A stretch of DNA of 64,000 nucleotides from DTU089 sp002440045 (GTDB taxonomy: Bacteria > Bacillota > Clostridia > Oscillospirales > Acutalibacteraceae). A program made the translations under genes and the position numbers. Shown piece after piece: positions 33,460-41,818 of the stretch (position 1 is the stretch's first letter; the number at the start of each line of letters is the position of its first letter). The stretch lies in the NCBI GenBank assembly GCA_937885695.1, contig CALABP010000055.1, positions 40,505 to 104,504 of the forward strand. Direction: 5' to 3'. The notes under the pieces were generated by a model. The model had not been told where the DNA came from. It made no database searches and saw nothing but the letters and a program-made list of their open reading frames with translations.

Positions 33460-35268
33460 TTATGTGTTGCCCGGGTTTTCTTCTGAATCCGGGTTTTGCT
33501 TTTGTCCGTTATTTTCTGTCGGTTCTTTTTTGCCGAAGTTTCTTTCTGCGCCGTTCATAGTGCCCATATCGGAAATTGTTACCGAGGAAGCGTCTATAAA
33601 TGACGAATTGTCTTCTTTTTGACCGTCGGCGGTTGAGGGAATTGCTCCCGAAAGCTGTGCTTTAACACTTTCTGCCCTTAAAAGGCAAAATTCTTTGAGC
33701 GTATCAACGCCCTTTAAAAACTCGTCGTAGGTGCAAAATTTTGTGGGGTCTTTTTCGACATAGGGCGAAATCATTTCTTTAACGCTTTCGACAGTTTCCG
33801 AAAACTTGCCGCTGTCAAAATAATTTGTAATAAATTCATTAAAGCATTCGTGATATTTTTCGGTATATTCTTCGCTTTCAAATATCCAGTTAAGCATCGG
33901 CCTTGACTGAAGCGTTCCGCCGAAAACGGGCGTGTCTATCGGGTAGTTTACAAGCGTTGTTGCGTCTCCCGAGTTGCCAAACCCGCCGAAAGCCAGGTTA
34001 TAATCCCACGGAATCATCGAAAGCTTGCCGTCTTTTTCATAAAGATAATAGTTGTGAATCATTGAGCCTGTGTAGCTGTCAAAATTGCAGACAAAGTTGT
34101 GAACCGTAAAATATTTTATTACTTCGTCCGTATCGACCGTGCTTTCGATATTTTCATTATTGCCGAGGTTTTTAAGCGCGTTTATAAGACGCGTTTTGTC
34201 TTTTTCGGTTATGTCGGTTTTGGCGTTGTCAAAAATATTTGAGTAGCTTTCGGGGCCGTCGTCGGTGTAAATAAGAGATATATCGCTTTGCGTGCGAACG
34301 CCCGCGCCGTCAGCACCGTTGTTTTCGGGCGTAAAGCCGCCCGCGCCGCCATTCCCGATATCGGGCGGTGTGAAGTCCGAGTTATCACTCTCGCTGTCAG
34401 GCTTTTTGGGCGGTGTACCCTGCGAAGCGCCGTTTTCGGCATTTCCGATATCAGGCGGTGTGAAGCCGGAATTACCGTTTTCATCGCTCGGCATTTCGGG
34501 CGGGGAACCTCTGTTGTCGCCGTTGCTTCCCGGCGGCGTGAAATCACGATTGCCGTTTTCGTTGTCGGGCATTTCGGGCGGCGTGCCGTTTTCGCCGTCA
34601 GCCGTTTTGTTTTCGTCAAAATCTTTGCCGTTGCCTTTGCCGCCGCATGCATCGGTTGAATCGGGCTTATAAAGCTCGCCGTAATCAGAGTCGAAATTTC
34701 TTTCAAGAAAGCCTTCTTCAACGCCCTCAACCGCAAGATAAAGTCCCCAATCCTCGCCGTTTACTGTGATATAGGCATAGCTGCAAAGAGGCGAAGCCGC
34801 GCCGCAAAAGAGCATCATTTGGTATGAAAGATAGTCTTTCATATAAGTATTGTCCTGAATGATGTTGTTAAGACTTATTTTGTCAAGTCCGTGATATGTT
34901 TTTGTGCTGTCGTATTTGTCAAATTCGATTTTAAAGCTGTATCTGTCATTGCCGTAGTTTTTCACTTGTGAAAGCGATGTGTTGCCCTTTGCCCTTATGC
35001 CGACGTTTTTATAGCTTTCGCCGTCTATAACGACCGCGCACAATTCATATTCTTCGTTTTCGCATTCCGAAATGAAGCCCTCCCAATCGTCCATAACTAT
35101 ATCTATTGTGTGAACCTTTGAGGTGTCAAACAGAAGCTTTTCATAAGCCGAGGCTGACAGAGCCGTTATTAAACCGTTGTTTTTTGCGAAGCAAAGCAAC
35201 GCGGTGATTACCATTGAAACAGCAAGCGCGATACAGCAAATTTTGTTTATGTGCTTACTTGTTGACAT
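33460..35268 (-). CDS. CotH-family kinase, membrane-anchored, with repeat-rich insert
   Basis: 602 residues. An N-terminal signal or anchor helix (about 10-28) puts the CotH kinase fold outside. Conserved features: VGIRAKGNTS (92-99), YHGLDKISLNNIIQDNTYM (about 125-143), YLAVEGVEEGFLERNF (177-192), and the late metal-binding WDYNLAFGG (421-429). Spore-coat CotH phosphorylates Ser in coat proteins; non-spore homologues are surface proteins. A 105-residue Pro/Gly/Asp/Asn-rich segment (221-325: TPPEMPDNENGN, TPPDIGN) interrupts the kinase where relatives carry other low-complexity inserts. GGGGTGAT ribosome site. Starts just after the DUF4956 stop. Confidence 0.85.
   Translation of the reverse strand: MSTSKHINKICCIALAVSMVITALLCFAKNNGLITALSASAYEKLLFDTSKVHTIDIVMDDWEGFISECENEEYELCAVVIDGESYKNVGIRAKGNTSLSQVKNYGNDRYSFKIEFDKYDSTKTYHGLDKISLNNIIQDNTYMKDYLSYQMMLFCGAASPLCSYAYITVNGEDWGLYLAVEGVEEGFLERNFDSDYGELYKPDSTDACGGKGNGKDFDENKTADGENGTPPEMPDNENGNRDFTPPGSNGDNRGSPPEMPSDENGNSGFTPPDIGNAENGASQGTPPKKPDSESDNSDFTPPDIGNGGAGGFTPENNGADGAGVRTQSDISLIYTDDGPESYSNIFDNAKTDITEKDKTRLINALKNLGNNENIESTVDTDEVIKYFTVHNFVCNFDSYTGSMIHNYYLYEKDGKLSMIPWDYNLAFGGFGNSGDATTLVNYPIDTPVFGGTLQSRPMLNWIFESEEYTEKYHECFNEFITNYFDSGKFSETVESVKEMISPYVEKDPTKFCTYDEFLKGVDTLKEFCLLRAESVKAQLSGAIPSTADGQKEDNSSFIDASSVTISDMGTMNGAERNFGKKEPTENNGQKQNPDSEENPGNT
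34294..34608 (-). repeat. Low-complexity Pro/Gly/Asp repeat region in the CotH gene
   Basis: A degenerate run of 15-20-residue units with TPPxMPDNENGN, FTPPDIGN and TPPKKPDSES cores encodes residues 221-325 of the kinase. It shares the TPP-[KE]-[KM]-P-[DS] theme with the clean 45-bp array of the neighbouring lipoprotein gene. Confidence 0.8.
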
Positions 35269-35272
35269 TAAA

Positions 35273-35947
35273 TCACCCCATATAAGAGCCGTTGTAGCTT
35301 ACAAGTACGGCGCTTTCCACGCCCGGCATTTGCGAGAGCGCGTTTATAAAATCGGTGTTGTCATCTTTAACGCGAATCTCGGCGTTGATTTCGACGCTTC
35401 CTGCGCGCGCGGTTTTGCTTTTTATTACACAGCGCTTTACCTGCTCTTTAAGAAACTTTGAAGCATTCTTTTCGCTGTCGCCGTCAGCGCAGCGAAGCAC
35501 AACTATGTAAGGATTGCAGTGCGGTTTTTTGTTTGCAAAAACAAGAAGCATAACGCCTATAAACGCACTGCCGAATACCGCCAGCGGAATCATTCCCGCG
35601 GCAAGCACAATGCCTGCGGCTATTGCCCAGAAAAGAAACGCAAGGTCAAGCGGTTCTTTTATTGCAGAGCGAAAGCGTACTATCGAAAGCGCGCCGACCA
35701 TGCCGAGCGAAAGCACTACGTTTGACGTTACGGCAAGTATTACAAACGTTGATATTTCGGTAAGCGCCACAAGCGTTACGCCGAAAGAGGACGAATACAT
35801 AACGCCCGAAAACGTCTTTTTATAGATGAAAAATATGAACATTCCTATGCCGAATGAAAGCACAAGTGCAATTACCGCGTCAAGAATGCTTACGCTTGTA
35901 AAGTTTTCAAGAAAGTTTGATTTGAATATATCGCTGAAGCTTGTCAT
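35273..35947 (-). CDS. DUF4956 membrane protein
   Basis: 224 residues with a membrane part of about four helices (ILDAVIALVLSFGIGMFIFF, then TFVILAVTSNVVLSLGMVGALSIVRFRSAIKEP, and AFLFWAIAAGIVLAAGM) and a cytoplasmic ferredoxin-like C-terminal domain (about 145-224). The SIVRFR-x-x-x-K-(E/D)P motif is the hallmark of DUF4956, which is repeatedly found beside VTC-domain and CotH genes. Function unknown; a partner or channel for the polyphosphate-related VTC enzyme is the usual guess. GGAGG ribosome site before ATG 35947; 22 bases after the VTC gene. Confidence 0.9.
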   Translation of the reverse strand: MTSFSDIFKSNFLENFTSVSILDAVIALVLSFGIGMFIFFIYKKTFSGVMYSSSFGVTLVALTEISTFVILAVTSNVVLSLGMVGALSIVRFRSAIKEPLDLAFLFWAIAAGIVLAAGMIPLAVFGSAFIGVMLLVFANKKPHCNPYIVVLRCADGDSEKNASKFLKEQVKRCVIKSKTARAGSVEINAEIRVKDDNTDFINALSQMPGVESAVLVSYNGSYMG

Positions 35948-35969
35948 AAAAATTCCTCCAATGTATTTG

Positions 35970-36638
35970 TTATATGATACGGCTTGCGGCGTATTTTGAA
36001 TATGCCGAAGTTACCGTGCCGTTTGTGGCGGTTGCGTGCTTGATTATGTCGGGAAGAAACCCGTCAAATTTGATTTCGAGAATAATCGGGTCGTCTTCTA
36101 CGGGAAGAGTAGGGGAGTTGCTGTCAAAAAAATCTTCCGGGAAAGCACTGCTTCGTATGTTTGAGTCTATCGTCACCCTTACGTTTCCCGCGGGGTATGT
36201 GAACGCTTCGCGGCGGTAGTCGACAATCGCTTTGGGAAACAGTCCTTCCGTTTTGCGCTTTAAATAAAGCTCGTTTAAAAGCGGATTGCCGCCCTCTTTA
36301 AAAAAGCGTGTGCCGTCCGACAAAAGCTCGCGCGCTTCGCTTTCGGTTATTACAGCCTGTTCTTTTTTGCAAAGATTATATACCTTGATTTTCTTTTCAA
36401 GAACGATATATGAAAGGTCGCCGTTGTAATATCTGATTCTGAATTTTTCGCGCGACGGAACTCCGTCAAGCTTTTCTCTTAAAGCTTTGTCGTTTGCGTT
36501 GTCAAAGTACAGACTTCGTATGAAATATACGCCGTCTTTTGCGTGCACGTCGGGCGTTGCTATAAGCGAAAGCCGCGATTTTATTGCAAGTGCGTCGCTC
36601 GGGGTAATTCTGTGTTTTAATTCGTGCCTTAAATCCAC
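35970..36638 (-). CDS. VTC-domain protein, polyphosphate-polymerase-like
   Basis: 222 residues from GTG 36638, eight bases after AAGGAG; upstream in-frame starts overlap the ribosome site. Typical VTC tunnel-domain features: RHELKHRITP with the basic lysines, YFIRSLYFDNANDKAL, FRIRYYNGDLSYIVLEKKIK (KK pair), AIVDYRREAFTY and the acidic LEIKFDGFLP near the end. In yeast Vtc4 this domain makes polyphosphate from ATP and needs Mn. It has no membrane segment of its own, so DUF4956 may be its membrane partner. First gene of the four-gene minus-strand operon. Confidence 0.9.
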   Translation of the reverse strand: MDLRHELKHRITPSDALAIKSRLSLIATPDVHAKDGVYFIRSLYFDNANDKALREKLDGVPSREKFRIRYYNGDLSYIVLEKKIKVYNLCKKEQAVITESEARELLSDGTRFFKEGGNPLLNELYLKRKTEGLFPKAIVDYRREAFTYPAGNVRVTIDSNIRSSAFPEDFFDSNSPTLPVEDDPIILEIKFDGFLPDIIKHATATNGTVTSAYSKYAASRII

Positions 36639-36783
36639 TTTGCTCACTCCTTTTTTTGTTGTCACAATAATACCTTGCGAACCTTAAACGAAGCTTATAA
36701 AAATTAAAACAAATTTTGAACGCCCGAAAACGCTTTGTTCTAACTTTTTGTGCGCCGAAATAGAATGTAGGGGACGTGATTAT

Positions 36784-37365
36784 ATGATGAACTACATCTG
36801 GCTTGCAATGCTTGTGTTTTCGCTTTTTGCGGCTGCGGCAAAAGGTAATATGGGCGCGCTGTCGTCGGCGCTGATTTCAGGCGGAACAGACGCAGTTTCG
36901 CTCGCATTAAAGCTTGTCGGCATAATCTGCTTTTGGAACGGACTTATGGCGGTTGCGGAAAAAAGCGGGCTGACAAGGTTTTTGTGCCGCCTTCTTTCGC
37001 CCGTTTTAAAGCTGCTGTTTCCGACGCTTAAAGATGAAAAAGCAAAAAACGCCATAGCCATGAATATGACAGCAAACTTTTTAGGCCTCGGAAACGCCGC
37101 AACGCCGTTTGGGCTTGAAGCCGTAAGCCGCCTTAAAACGCTTGAATGCAAGGGCGCGTCTGCAAGCGACAATATGGTGCGCTTTGTTGTAATAAACTCT
37201 GCGGCGCTTCACCTTGTACCAACAACTGTAGCGCTTTTAAGAACGGAGTATAACAGCGCGTCGCCTATGGAAACGCTCGTGCCTGGGCTTTTAACATCGC
37301 TTGCGGCGCTTTTTGCGGGCGTAAGTTTAACCGCTCTGTTAAAACGGTTTTTTAAAGAGGTATAG
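36784..37365 (+). CDS. spmA: Spore maturation protein A
   Basis: 193 residues from ATG 36784; an adjacent ATG at 36787 is equally possible and the longer frame lacks a ribosome site. A membrane protein of the nucleoside-recognition (Gate) family: GGTDAVSLALKLVGIICFWNGLMAVAEKSGL, then the RLLSPVLKLLFP helix, and AIAMNMTANFLGLGNAATPFG. SpmA and SpmB dehydrate the spore core; both copies are present and in order. It ends three bases before the spmB start. Confidence 0.92.
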   Translation: MMNYIWLAMLVFSLFAAAAKGNMGALSSALISGGTDAVSLALKLVGIICFWNGLMAVAEKSGLTRFLCRLLSPVLKLLFPTLKDEKAKNAIAMNMTANFLGLGNAATPFGLEAVSRLKTLECKGASASDNMVRFVVINSAALHLVPTTVALLRTEYNSASPMETLVPGLLTSLAALFAGVSLTALLKRFFKEV

Positions 37366-37368
37366 AGA

Positions 37369-37893
37369 GTGTCATATATTACAGATTGGATTTTGCCCGT
37401 TATTGCCGTCGGAATTTTAACGTTCGGAGCAATTAAGGGCGTGAATATATTCGATGTTTTTTTAGACGGCGCAAAAAGCGGCTTTAAAACGGCTCTTTCC
37501 ATAACGCCGCCTTTAATAGCGCTGATTACTGCCGTAAGTATGCTTAACGCTTCGGGTGGTCTTTCGGTGCTTTGCGAGCTTTTGTCGCCTGTGGCAAAGG
37601 CTGTGGGAATCCCGCCCGAGGTTATGCCGCTTACGCTTCTTTCGCCCGTATCGGGAAGCGGCGCGGTTACAATGTTTGAAAATATATTAAAAAATTTCGG
37701 GCCCGACAGCTTCACCGGCAGGTGCGCCTCGGTGCTTATGGGCTCTACCGAGACGACGTTTTATGCTCTCACGCTTTATTACGGCTCTGTCGGAATAAAA
37801 AAAACACGGCACACATTGCCGTGTGCCGTTTGTGCCGATATTACAAGCTATGTTTTGTCGCCCGTTGCGGTAAAGCTCTTTTTTAAAAGATGA
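37369..37893 (+). CDS. spmB: Spore maturation protein B
   Basis: 174 residues starting at GTG 37369 behind GAGG. Signatures: ITDWILPVIAVGILTFGAIKGV, VFLDGAKSGFKTALSITPPLI, MLNASGG, and PLTLLSPVSGSGAVTMFENI, then STETTFYALTLYYGSVGIKKTRH. Partner of SpmA in spore core dehydration. Its stop codon abuts the stop codon of radC on the other strand, with no terminator space between the convergent genes. Confidence 0.92.
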   Translation: MSYITDWILPVIAVGILTFGAIKGVNIFDVFLDGAKSGFKTALSITPPLIALITAVSMLNASGGLSVLCELLSPVAKAVGIPPEVMPLTLLSPVSGSGAVTMFENILKNFGPDSFTGRCASVLMGSTETTFYALTLYYGSVGIKKTRHTLPCAVCADITSYVLSPVAVKLFFKR

Positions 37894-38610
37894 TTACATT
37901 AAAAGCTTGCTGTATTCTTTATCTTCCGCAAAAGAATAACAGCTGCCGTTTTCACCGACTATTATGTGGTCGCAAAGAGCCACGCCGAAGCGCCTTAATA
38001 TGACCGCAATGCTTCTTGTTGCGTCAATATCGCTCAAAGACGGAACAGCCTCGCCGAACGGGTGGTTGTGCACTATTGCGACAAAGGCGGCGTTTGAAAA
38101 GAATACGCTTTCGGTGATTTTTCTTATATTCGTGTCAACCGAACAAAAGTCGCCCTCGGATATAAAGAATGTCCGCAAAAGGCGCATAGCCTTGTCAAAA
38201 CACATAATATATATTTTTTCGGAGCTGTCGTTGACGAAAAGCGCCTTTGCAGGTTCAAAAAGAGACCCGGGACCTGTATAAGAGCGCTTTTTTGTTACGC
38301 TTCCGTTAGAAACGCGCTTTAAAAGCTCCGATAAAGAGGCTAAAAATACAGCTGTGTTTTCGCCTACGCCGCAAATTTTTATAAGCTCTTCTTTGGGCGC
38401 CGAAATAACGCCGCCCAAAGAGCCGAATTCTTTTAAAAGCGTGTGAGCGATTTCGTTTGTGTCGCCGCGCGGTATAGAGTAAAACAGCAACAGCTCGAGG
38501 AGTCTGTGGTCCTCAAGCTGTGAAAAACCGTTATTTATAACATTTTCACGCACTCTTTCGCGGTGGCCTGCGTGAAGATTCTTTTCGTCGGAATTTCTTT
38601 TGCCGTTCAT
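37894..38610 (-). CDS. radC: RadC/JAB-domain protein
   Basis: 238 residues. N-terminal helix-hairpin-helix region (LEDHRLLELLLFYSIPRGDT, then LIKICGVGENTAVFLA) and a C-terminal MPN/JAB-like metal domain with IVHNHPFGEAVPSLSDID, matching the HxHx7SxxD zinc motif. Long called a DNA-repair protein; its true role in bacteria is not settled. Six bases after the metK stop, so read with metK; no strong ribosome site, suggesting coupling. Confidence 0.92.
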   Translation of the reverse strand: MNGKRNSDEKNLHAGHRERVRENVINNGFSQLEDHRLLELLLFYSIPRGDTNEIAHTLLKEFGSLGGVISAPKEELIKICGVGENTAVFLASLSELLKRVSNGSVTKKRSYTGPGSLFEPAKALFVNDSSEKIYIMCFDKAMRLLRTFFISEGDFCSVDTNIRKITESVFFSNAAFVAIVHNHPFGEAVPSLSDIDATRSIAVILRRFGVALCDHIIVGENGSCYSFAEDKEYSKLLM

Positions 38611-38616
38611 AGCTTT

Positions 38617-39804
38617 TTATAAATTCTTTGCAGCTTCTCTTAATGTGTCCGCCATATCGGTCTTTTCCCACGCAACGTCAAGGTCCGTTCTGCCCATATG
38701 ACCGTATGCCGAAAGCTCGGCGTACTGCGGCTTGAGAAGGTCAAGCTTTTCGATTATTGCGGCGGGGCGCAAATCGAAATATTTGTTTACAAGCTCTTCA
38801 AGCTTTGCGTCCGATATTTTGCCCGTGCCGAAGGTGTCAACGCGAACCGAAAGCGGGTGAGCAACGCCGATGGCGTAAGCAAGCTGAAGCTCGCATTTGT
38901 CTGCAAGCCCCGCCGCAACAATGTTTTTCGCAACATATCTTGCGGCATAAGCGGCGCTTCTGTCAACCTTTGTCGGGTCTTTGCCCGAAAAAGCTCCGCC
39001 GCCGTGGCGCGAATATCCGCCGTAGGTATCAACAATTATCTTTCTGCCTGTAAGGCCGCTGTCGCCCGCAGGGCCGCCTATTACGAAATTGCCTGTCGGG
39101 TTGACGTAATATTTGGTATTATCGTCGATGTATTCTGCGGGAATAACGGGCTTGATTACGTTTTCGATAATGTCTTTTCTGAGAACGGAAATATCCATCG
39201 GGTCGTGCTGTGACGAAATAACAACCGCGTCGATTCTTACGGGCTTGTCGTTTTCGTCATATTCAACCGTAACCTGGCTTTTGCCGTCGGGTCTTAAATA
39301 TTTAAGAGTGCCGTTTTTTCTGACCTCGGTAAGGCGGCGTGCAAGCTTGTGAGCCAGCGAAATGGGGAGGGGCATAAGCTCCTCGGTATCGTTGCAGGCA
39401 AAGCCGAACATCATACCCTGGTCGCCCGCGCCGTTAAGGTTGTAGGGGTCGTTTTCGCCGTCTTTAAGCTCAAGCGATTTTTCAACGCCCATTGAAATGT
39501 CGGCGGACTGTTTGTCGATTGTCGTAAGCACAGCGCAGGTGTTGCCGTCAAAGCCGTATGCGGGATTGTTGAATCCGATGTCGCAAACAGCCTTTCTTAC
39601 AATTTGCGGAATGTCAACATAGCACGATGTTGTGATTTCGCCCATAACGGTAACAACGCCCGTTGTGCAGGTGGTTTCGCACGCTACGCGCGCATTTTTA
39701 TCTTCTTTAATAATAGCGTCGAGAATAGAGTCGGATATTCTGTCGCAGATTTTATCGGGATGACCTTCTGTAACGGATTCCGATGTGAAAAATCTTCTTG
39801 CCAT
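38617..39804 (-). CDS. metK: S-adenosylmethionine synthetase
   Basis: 395 residues, standard size. N-terminal SVTEGHPDKICDRISDSILD with the catalytic His and Asp; GAGDQGMMFGFACN; the P-loop-like GGGAFSGKDPTKVDRSAAY near residue 255; and the final VDTFGTG and GRTDLDVAWE blocks. It makes SAM from methionine and ATP. ATG 39804 follows AGGAGCTG. I saw no SAM riboswitch in the leader; expression seems to depend on a plain promoter. Upstream of radC in the same direction. Confidence 0.97.
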   Translation of the reverse strand: MARRFFTSESVTEGHPDKICDRISDSILDAIIKEDKNARVACETTCTTGVVTVMGEITTSCYVDIPQIVRKAVCDIGFNNPAYGFDGNTCAVLTTIDKQSADISMGVEKSLELKDGENDPYNLNGAGDQGMMFGFACNDTEELMPLPISLAHKLARRLTEVRKNGTLKYLRPDGKSQVTVEYDENDKPVRIDAVVISSQHDPMDISVLRKDIIENVIKPVIPAEYIDDNTKYYVNPTGNFVIGGPAGDSGLTGRKIIVDTYGGYSRHGGGAFSGKDPTKVDRSAAYAARYVAKNIVAAGLADKCELQLAYAIGVAHPLSVRVDTFGTGKISDAKLEELVNKYFDLRPAAIIEKLDLLKPQYAELSAYGHMGRTDLDVAWEKTDMADTLREAAKNL

Positions 39805-39840
39805 CAGTTTCAGCTCCTAATGCTTCATTTACAAACCAAT

Positions 39841-39869
39841 ATACTACACCTTTTAACAGGTATTGTCAA
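39841..39869 (-). promoter_or_regulatory. Promoter of metK-radC
   Basis: Minus-strand TTGACA (39869-39864) and TAGTAT (39846-39841) with a 17-base spacer. The spacer contains the short inverted repeat ACCTgTTAAAAGGT. The leader to the ATG is about 35 bases. Confidence 0.8.
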
Positions 39870-40100
39870 GTAAAGTGTTTTTGTGCCGAAAACAGCCGCG
39901 TCCTGCTCTTATAAACAGGTATAAATATTTCGGTAAGTCTGAATATAAAAAATGCCAAGGCGTAAGGCGGGCTTTTCTTTCGGTTAACACTTCGGACAAA
40001 ATCGGTATATTATATAGCGAGTACTCCTCACGATATTTTGATTATTTACATTTTTTCGGGCAAAAATAAAAATGTAAATAAACCTACGGAGAGTGATACC

Positions 40101-40451
40101 GTGACCGTAAAACGAGGAGATATATACTACGCAGACCTAAGCCCCGTTGTGGGGTCCGAGCAAGGCGGAACAAGACCCGTACTTATCGTCCAGAACGACG
40201 TGGGCAACAAATTCAGCCCGACTGTTATTGCCGCCGCAATAACAAGCAAAAAGCTTAAAGCAAAGCTTCCGACGCACATCAGCGTGAATGCGGACGAATG
40301 CGGACTTTCAAAGGATTCCGTTGTGCTTTTAGAGCAGATAAGAACGTTAGACAAACAGCGCCTTAAAGAGCGAATGGGCAATTTGCCCGAGGACGATATG
40401 GACCGTATCAACAAGGCTCTTTTCGTAAGCTTCGGTCTGGGTGAAGAATGA
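40101..40451 (+). CDS. mazF: MazF/PemK-type endoribonuclease toxin, unpaired
   Basis: 116 residues from GTG 40101 behind GGAGAGTGAT; the frame upstream is not homologous. Signature KRGDIYYADLSPVVGSEQGG, TRPVLIVQND with the catalytic Arg and Thr region, and SVVLLEQIRTLDKQRL. Such toxins cut mRNA at short motifs, often UACAU in Firmicutes, and slow growth. No MazE-like antitoxin can be seen in the 300 bases upstream or downstream. Ends in a strong terminator. It may be controlled by an antitoxin encoded elsewhere. Confidence 0.92.
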   Translation: MTVKRGDIYYADLSPVVGSEQGGTRPVLIVQNDVGNKFSPTVIAAAITSKKLKAKLPTHISVNADECGLSKDSVVLLEQIRTLDKQRLKERMGNLPEDDMDRINKALFVSFGLGEE

Positions 40452-40470
40452 ATCTCAATAACGGTTTTTA

Positions 40471-40505
40471 AAGCGGCGTTCGGGCTTTCCTGCGCCGCTT
40501 TTTAT
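40471..40505 (+). terminator. Terminator of mazF
   Basis: Stem AAGCGGCG (40471-40478) with CGCCGCTT (40493-40500), followed by TTTTAT. Confidence 0.9.
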
Positions 40506-40514
40506 AAATCCTTA

Positions 40515-40543
40515 TTGAAATATGATTTTTGTTGTGATAATAT
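40515..40543 (+). promoter_or_regulatory. Promoter of rhaA-rhaD
   Basis: TTGAAA (40515-40520) and TAATAT (40538-40543), 17 bases apart, 34 bases before the rhaA ATG. No clear operator or catabolite-response element was recognised. Confidence 0.65.
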
Positions 40544-40576
40544 AATTACGGTTTTAAAAATTTCGGAGGCGAGATT

Positions 40577-41818
40577 ATGAGCAGATATAACGAAGCAAAA
40601 GAGATGTATAAAAGAAGCGGCGTCGATACCGAAAAGGCGCTTGAAGCTTTATCGAACGTGGGCGTCTCAATGCACTGCTGGCAGGGCGACGACGTTGTCG
40701 GCTTTGACAGCAAAGAAGCGCTTTCGGGCGGAATACAGACAACGGGCAATTATCCGGGAAAGGCGACAACGCCGAAAGAGCTTATGGACGATATTGACAA
40801 GGTAATATCGCTTACCCCGGGAAAGCTTAAACTCAATCTTCACGCAAGCTATGCAATATTCGGTGACGGCGAATTTGCCGACAGAAACGCGCTTTTGCCT
40901 AAGCATTACGAAAAATGGGTCGAGTTTGCAAAAGAGCGCAAAATGGGCATAGACTTTAACCCAACTTTCTTTTCGCATCCTATGGTAAAAGACGGGCTTA
41001 CGCTTTCTTCTCCCGATGAAAACGTCCGCTCTTTTTGGGTTGAACACGGCAAAAGATGTATGAAAATCGCCGAATATTTTGCAAACGAAACGGGCGAGCC
41101 GTGCGTTATTAATTTCTGGATTCCCGACGGTTATAAGGATATTCCCGCCGACCGTATTTCTCCGCGCGCGCGTTTCAAAAAATCGCTTGACGAGATTTTT
41201 TCCGTGCCCTATGACAAAAGCAAGGTCTTTCCCTGCGTCGAGTCAAAGGTTTTCGGCATCGGCGTTGAAAGCTACACCGTCGGCTCTGCCGAATTTTGCA
41301 TAAACTACGCCGCAAAAAACGGCATTGTTCCGCTTATGGATAACGGTCACTATCACCCGACAGAGGTCGTTTCCGATAAAATTTCGTCAATGCTTCTTTT
41401 CCACGACAGAATAGCTTTACATATAACGCGCGGCGTGCGCTGGGACAGCGACCACGTTGTGATTTTCGATGACGAAACGAAAGAAATAATGAAAGAAATA
41501 GTAAGGGCAAACGCACTTGAGCGCGTATTTATCGCAACCGATTATTTCGACGCTTCGATAAACAGAATATCCGCGTGGGTAACGGGGCTTCGCTCTGTTA
41601 AAAAGGCTCTTTTATACGCTCTTTTAGAGCCGTCGGCTGAATTGAAAAAGCTTCAGGAAAGCGGCGATTTCACTTCGCTTATGGTAGCTTTTGAAGAGCA
41701 AAAAACAATGCCGTTCGGCGATGTGTGGAATGAATATCTCAGGCGCGAAAATACTCCCGAAGAGTATATTTCAGCTGTGAAAGAATATGAAGAAAAGGTA
41801 TTGGTGAACAGAAAATGA
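40577..41818 (+). CDS. rhaA: L-rhamnose isomerase
   Basis: 413 residues, the usual length. Recognisable features are MHCWQGDDVVGFD and GGIQTTGNYPGKA at the N-terminus, the metal-binding segments DNGHYHPTE (about residue 254) and HITRGVRWDSDHV (about 281), and the C-terminal AWVTGLRSVKKALLYALL. It converts L-rhamnose to L-rhamnulose in the cytoplasm with Mn or Zn. Ribosome site GGAGGCGAG before ATG. Its stop overlaps the rhaD start (ATGA), so the two enzymes are coupled. No rhamnulokinase lies between or beside them. Confidence 0.95.
   Translation: MSRYNEAKEMYKRSGVDTEKALEALSNVGVSMHCWQGDDVVGFDSKEALSGGIQTTGNYPGKATTPKELMDDIDKVISLTPGKLKLNLHASYAIFGDGEFADRNALLPKHYEKWVEFAKERKMGIDFNPTFFSHPMVKDGLTLSSPDENVRSFWVEHGKRCMKIAEYFANETGEPCVINFWIPDGYKDIPADRISPRARFKKSLDEIFSVPYDKSKVFPCVESKVFGIGVESYTVGSAEFCINYAAKNGIVPLMDNGHYHPTEVVSDKISSMLLFHDRIALHITRGVRWDSDHVVIFDDETKEIMKEIVRANALERVFIATDYFDASINRISAWVTGLRSVKKALLYALLEPSAELKKLQESGDFTSLMVAFEEQKTMPFGDVWNEYLRRENTPEEYISAVKEYEEKVLVNRK

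Noticed and set aside
32874..33622. Long plus-strand frames opposite the lipoprotein repeats (for example SGFSGGVPCSLPLSP)
   Set aside because: They arise from the 45-bp repeat being open in several frames; the minus-strand lipoprotein has signal peptide and family domains.
39805..39900. SAM riboswitch in front of metK
   Set aside because: The leader is too short and has none of the conserved SAM-I features; only a plain promoter is visible.
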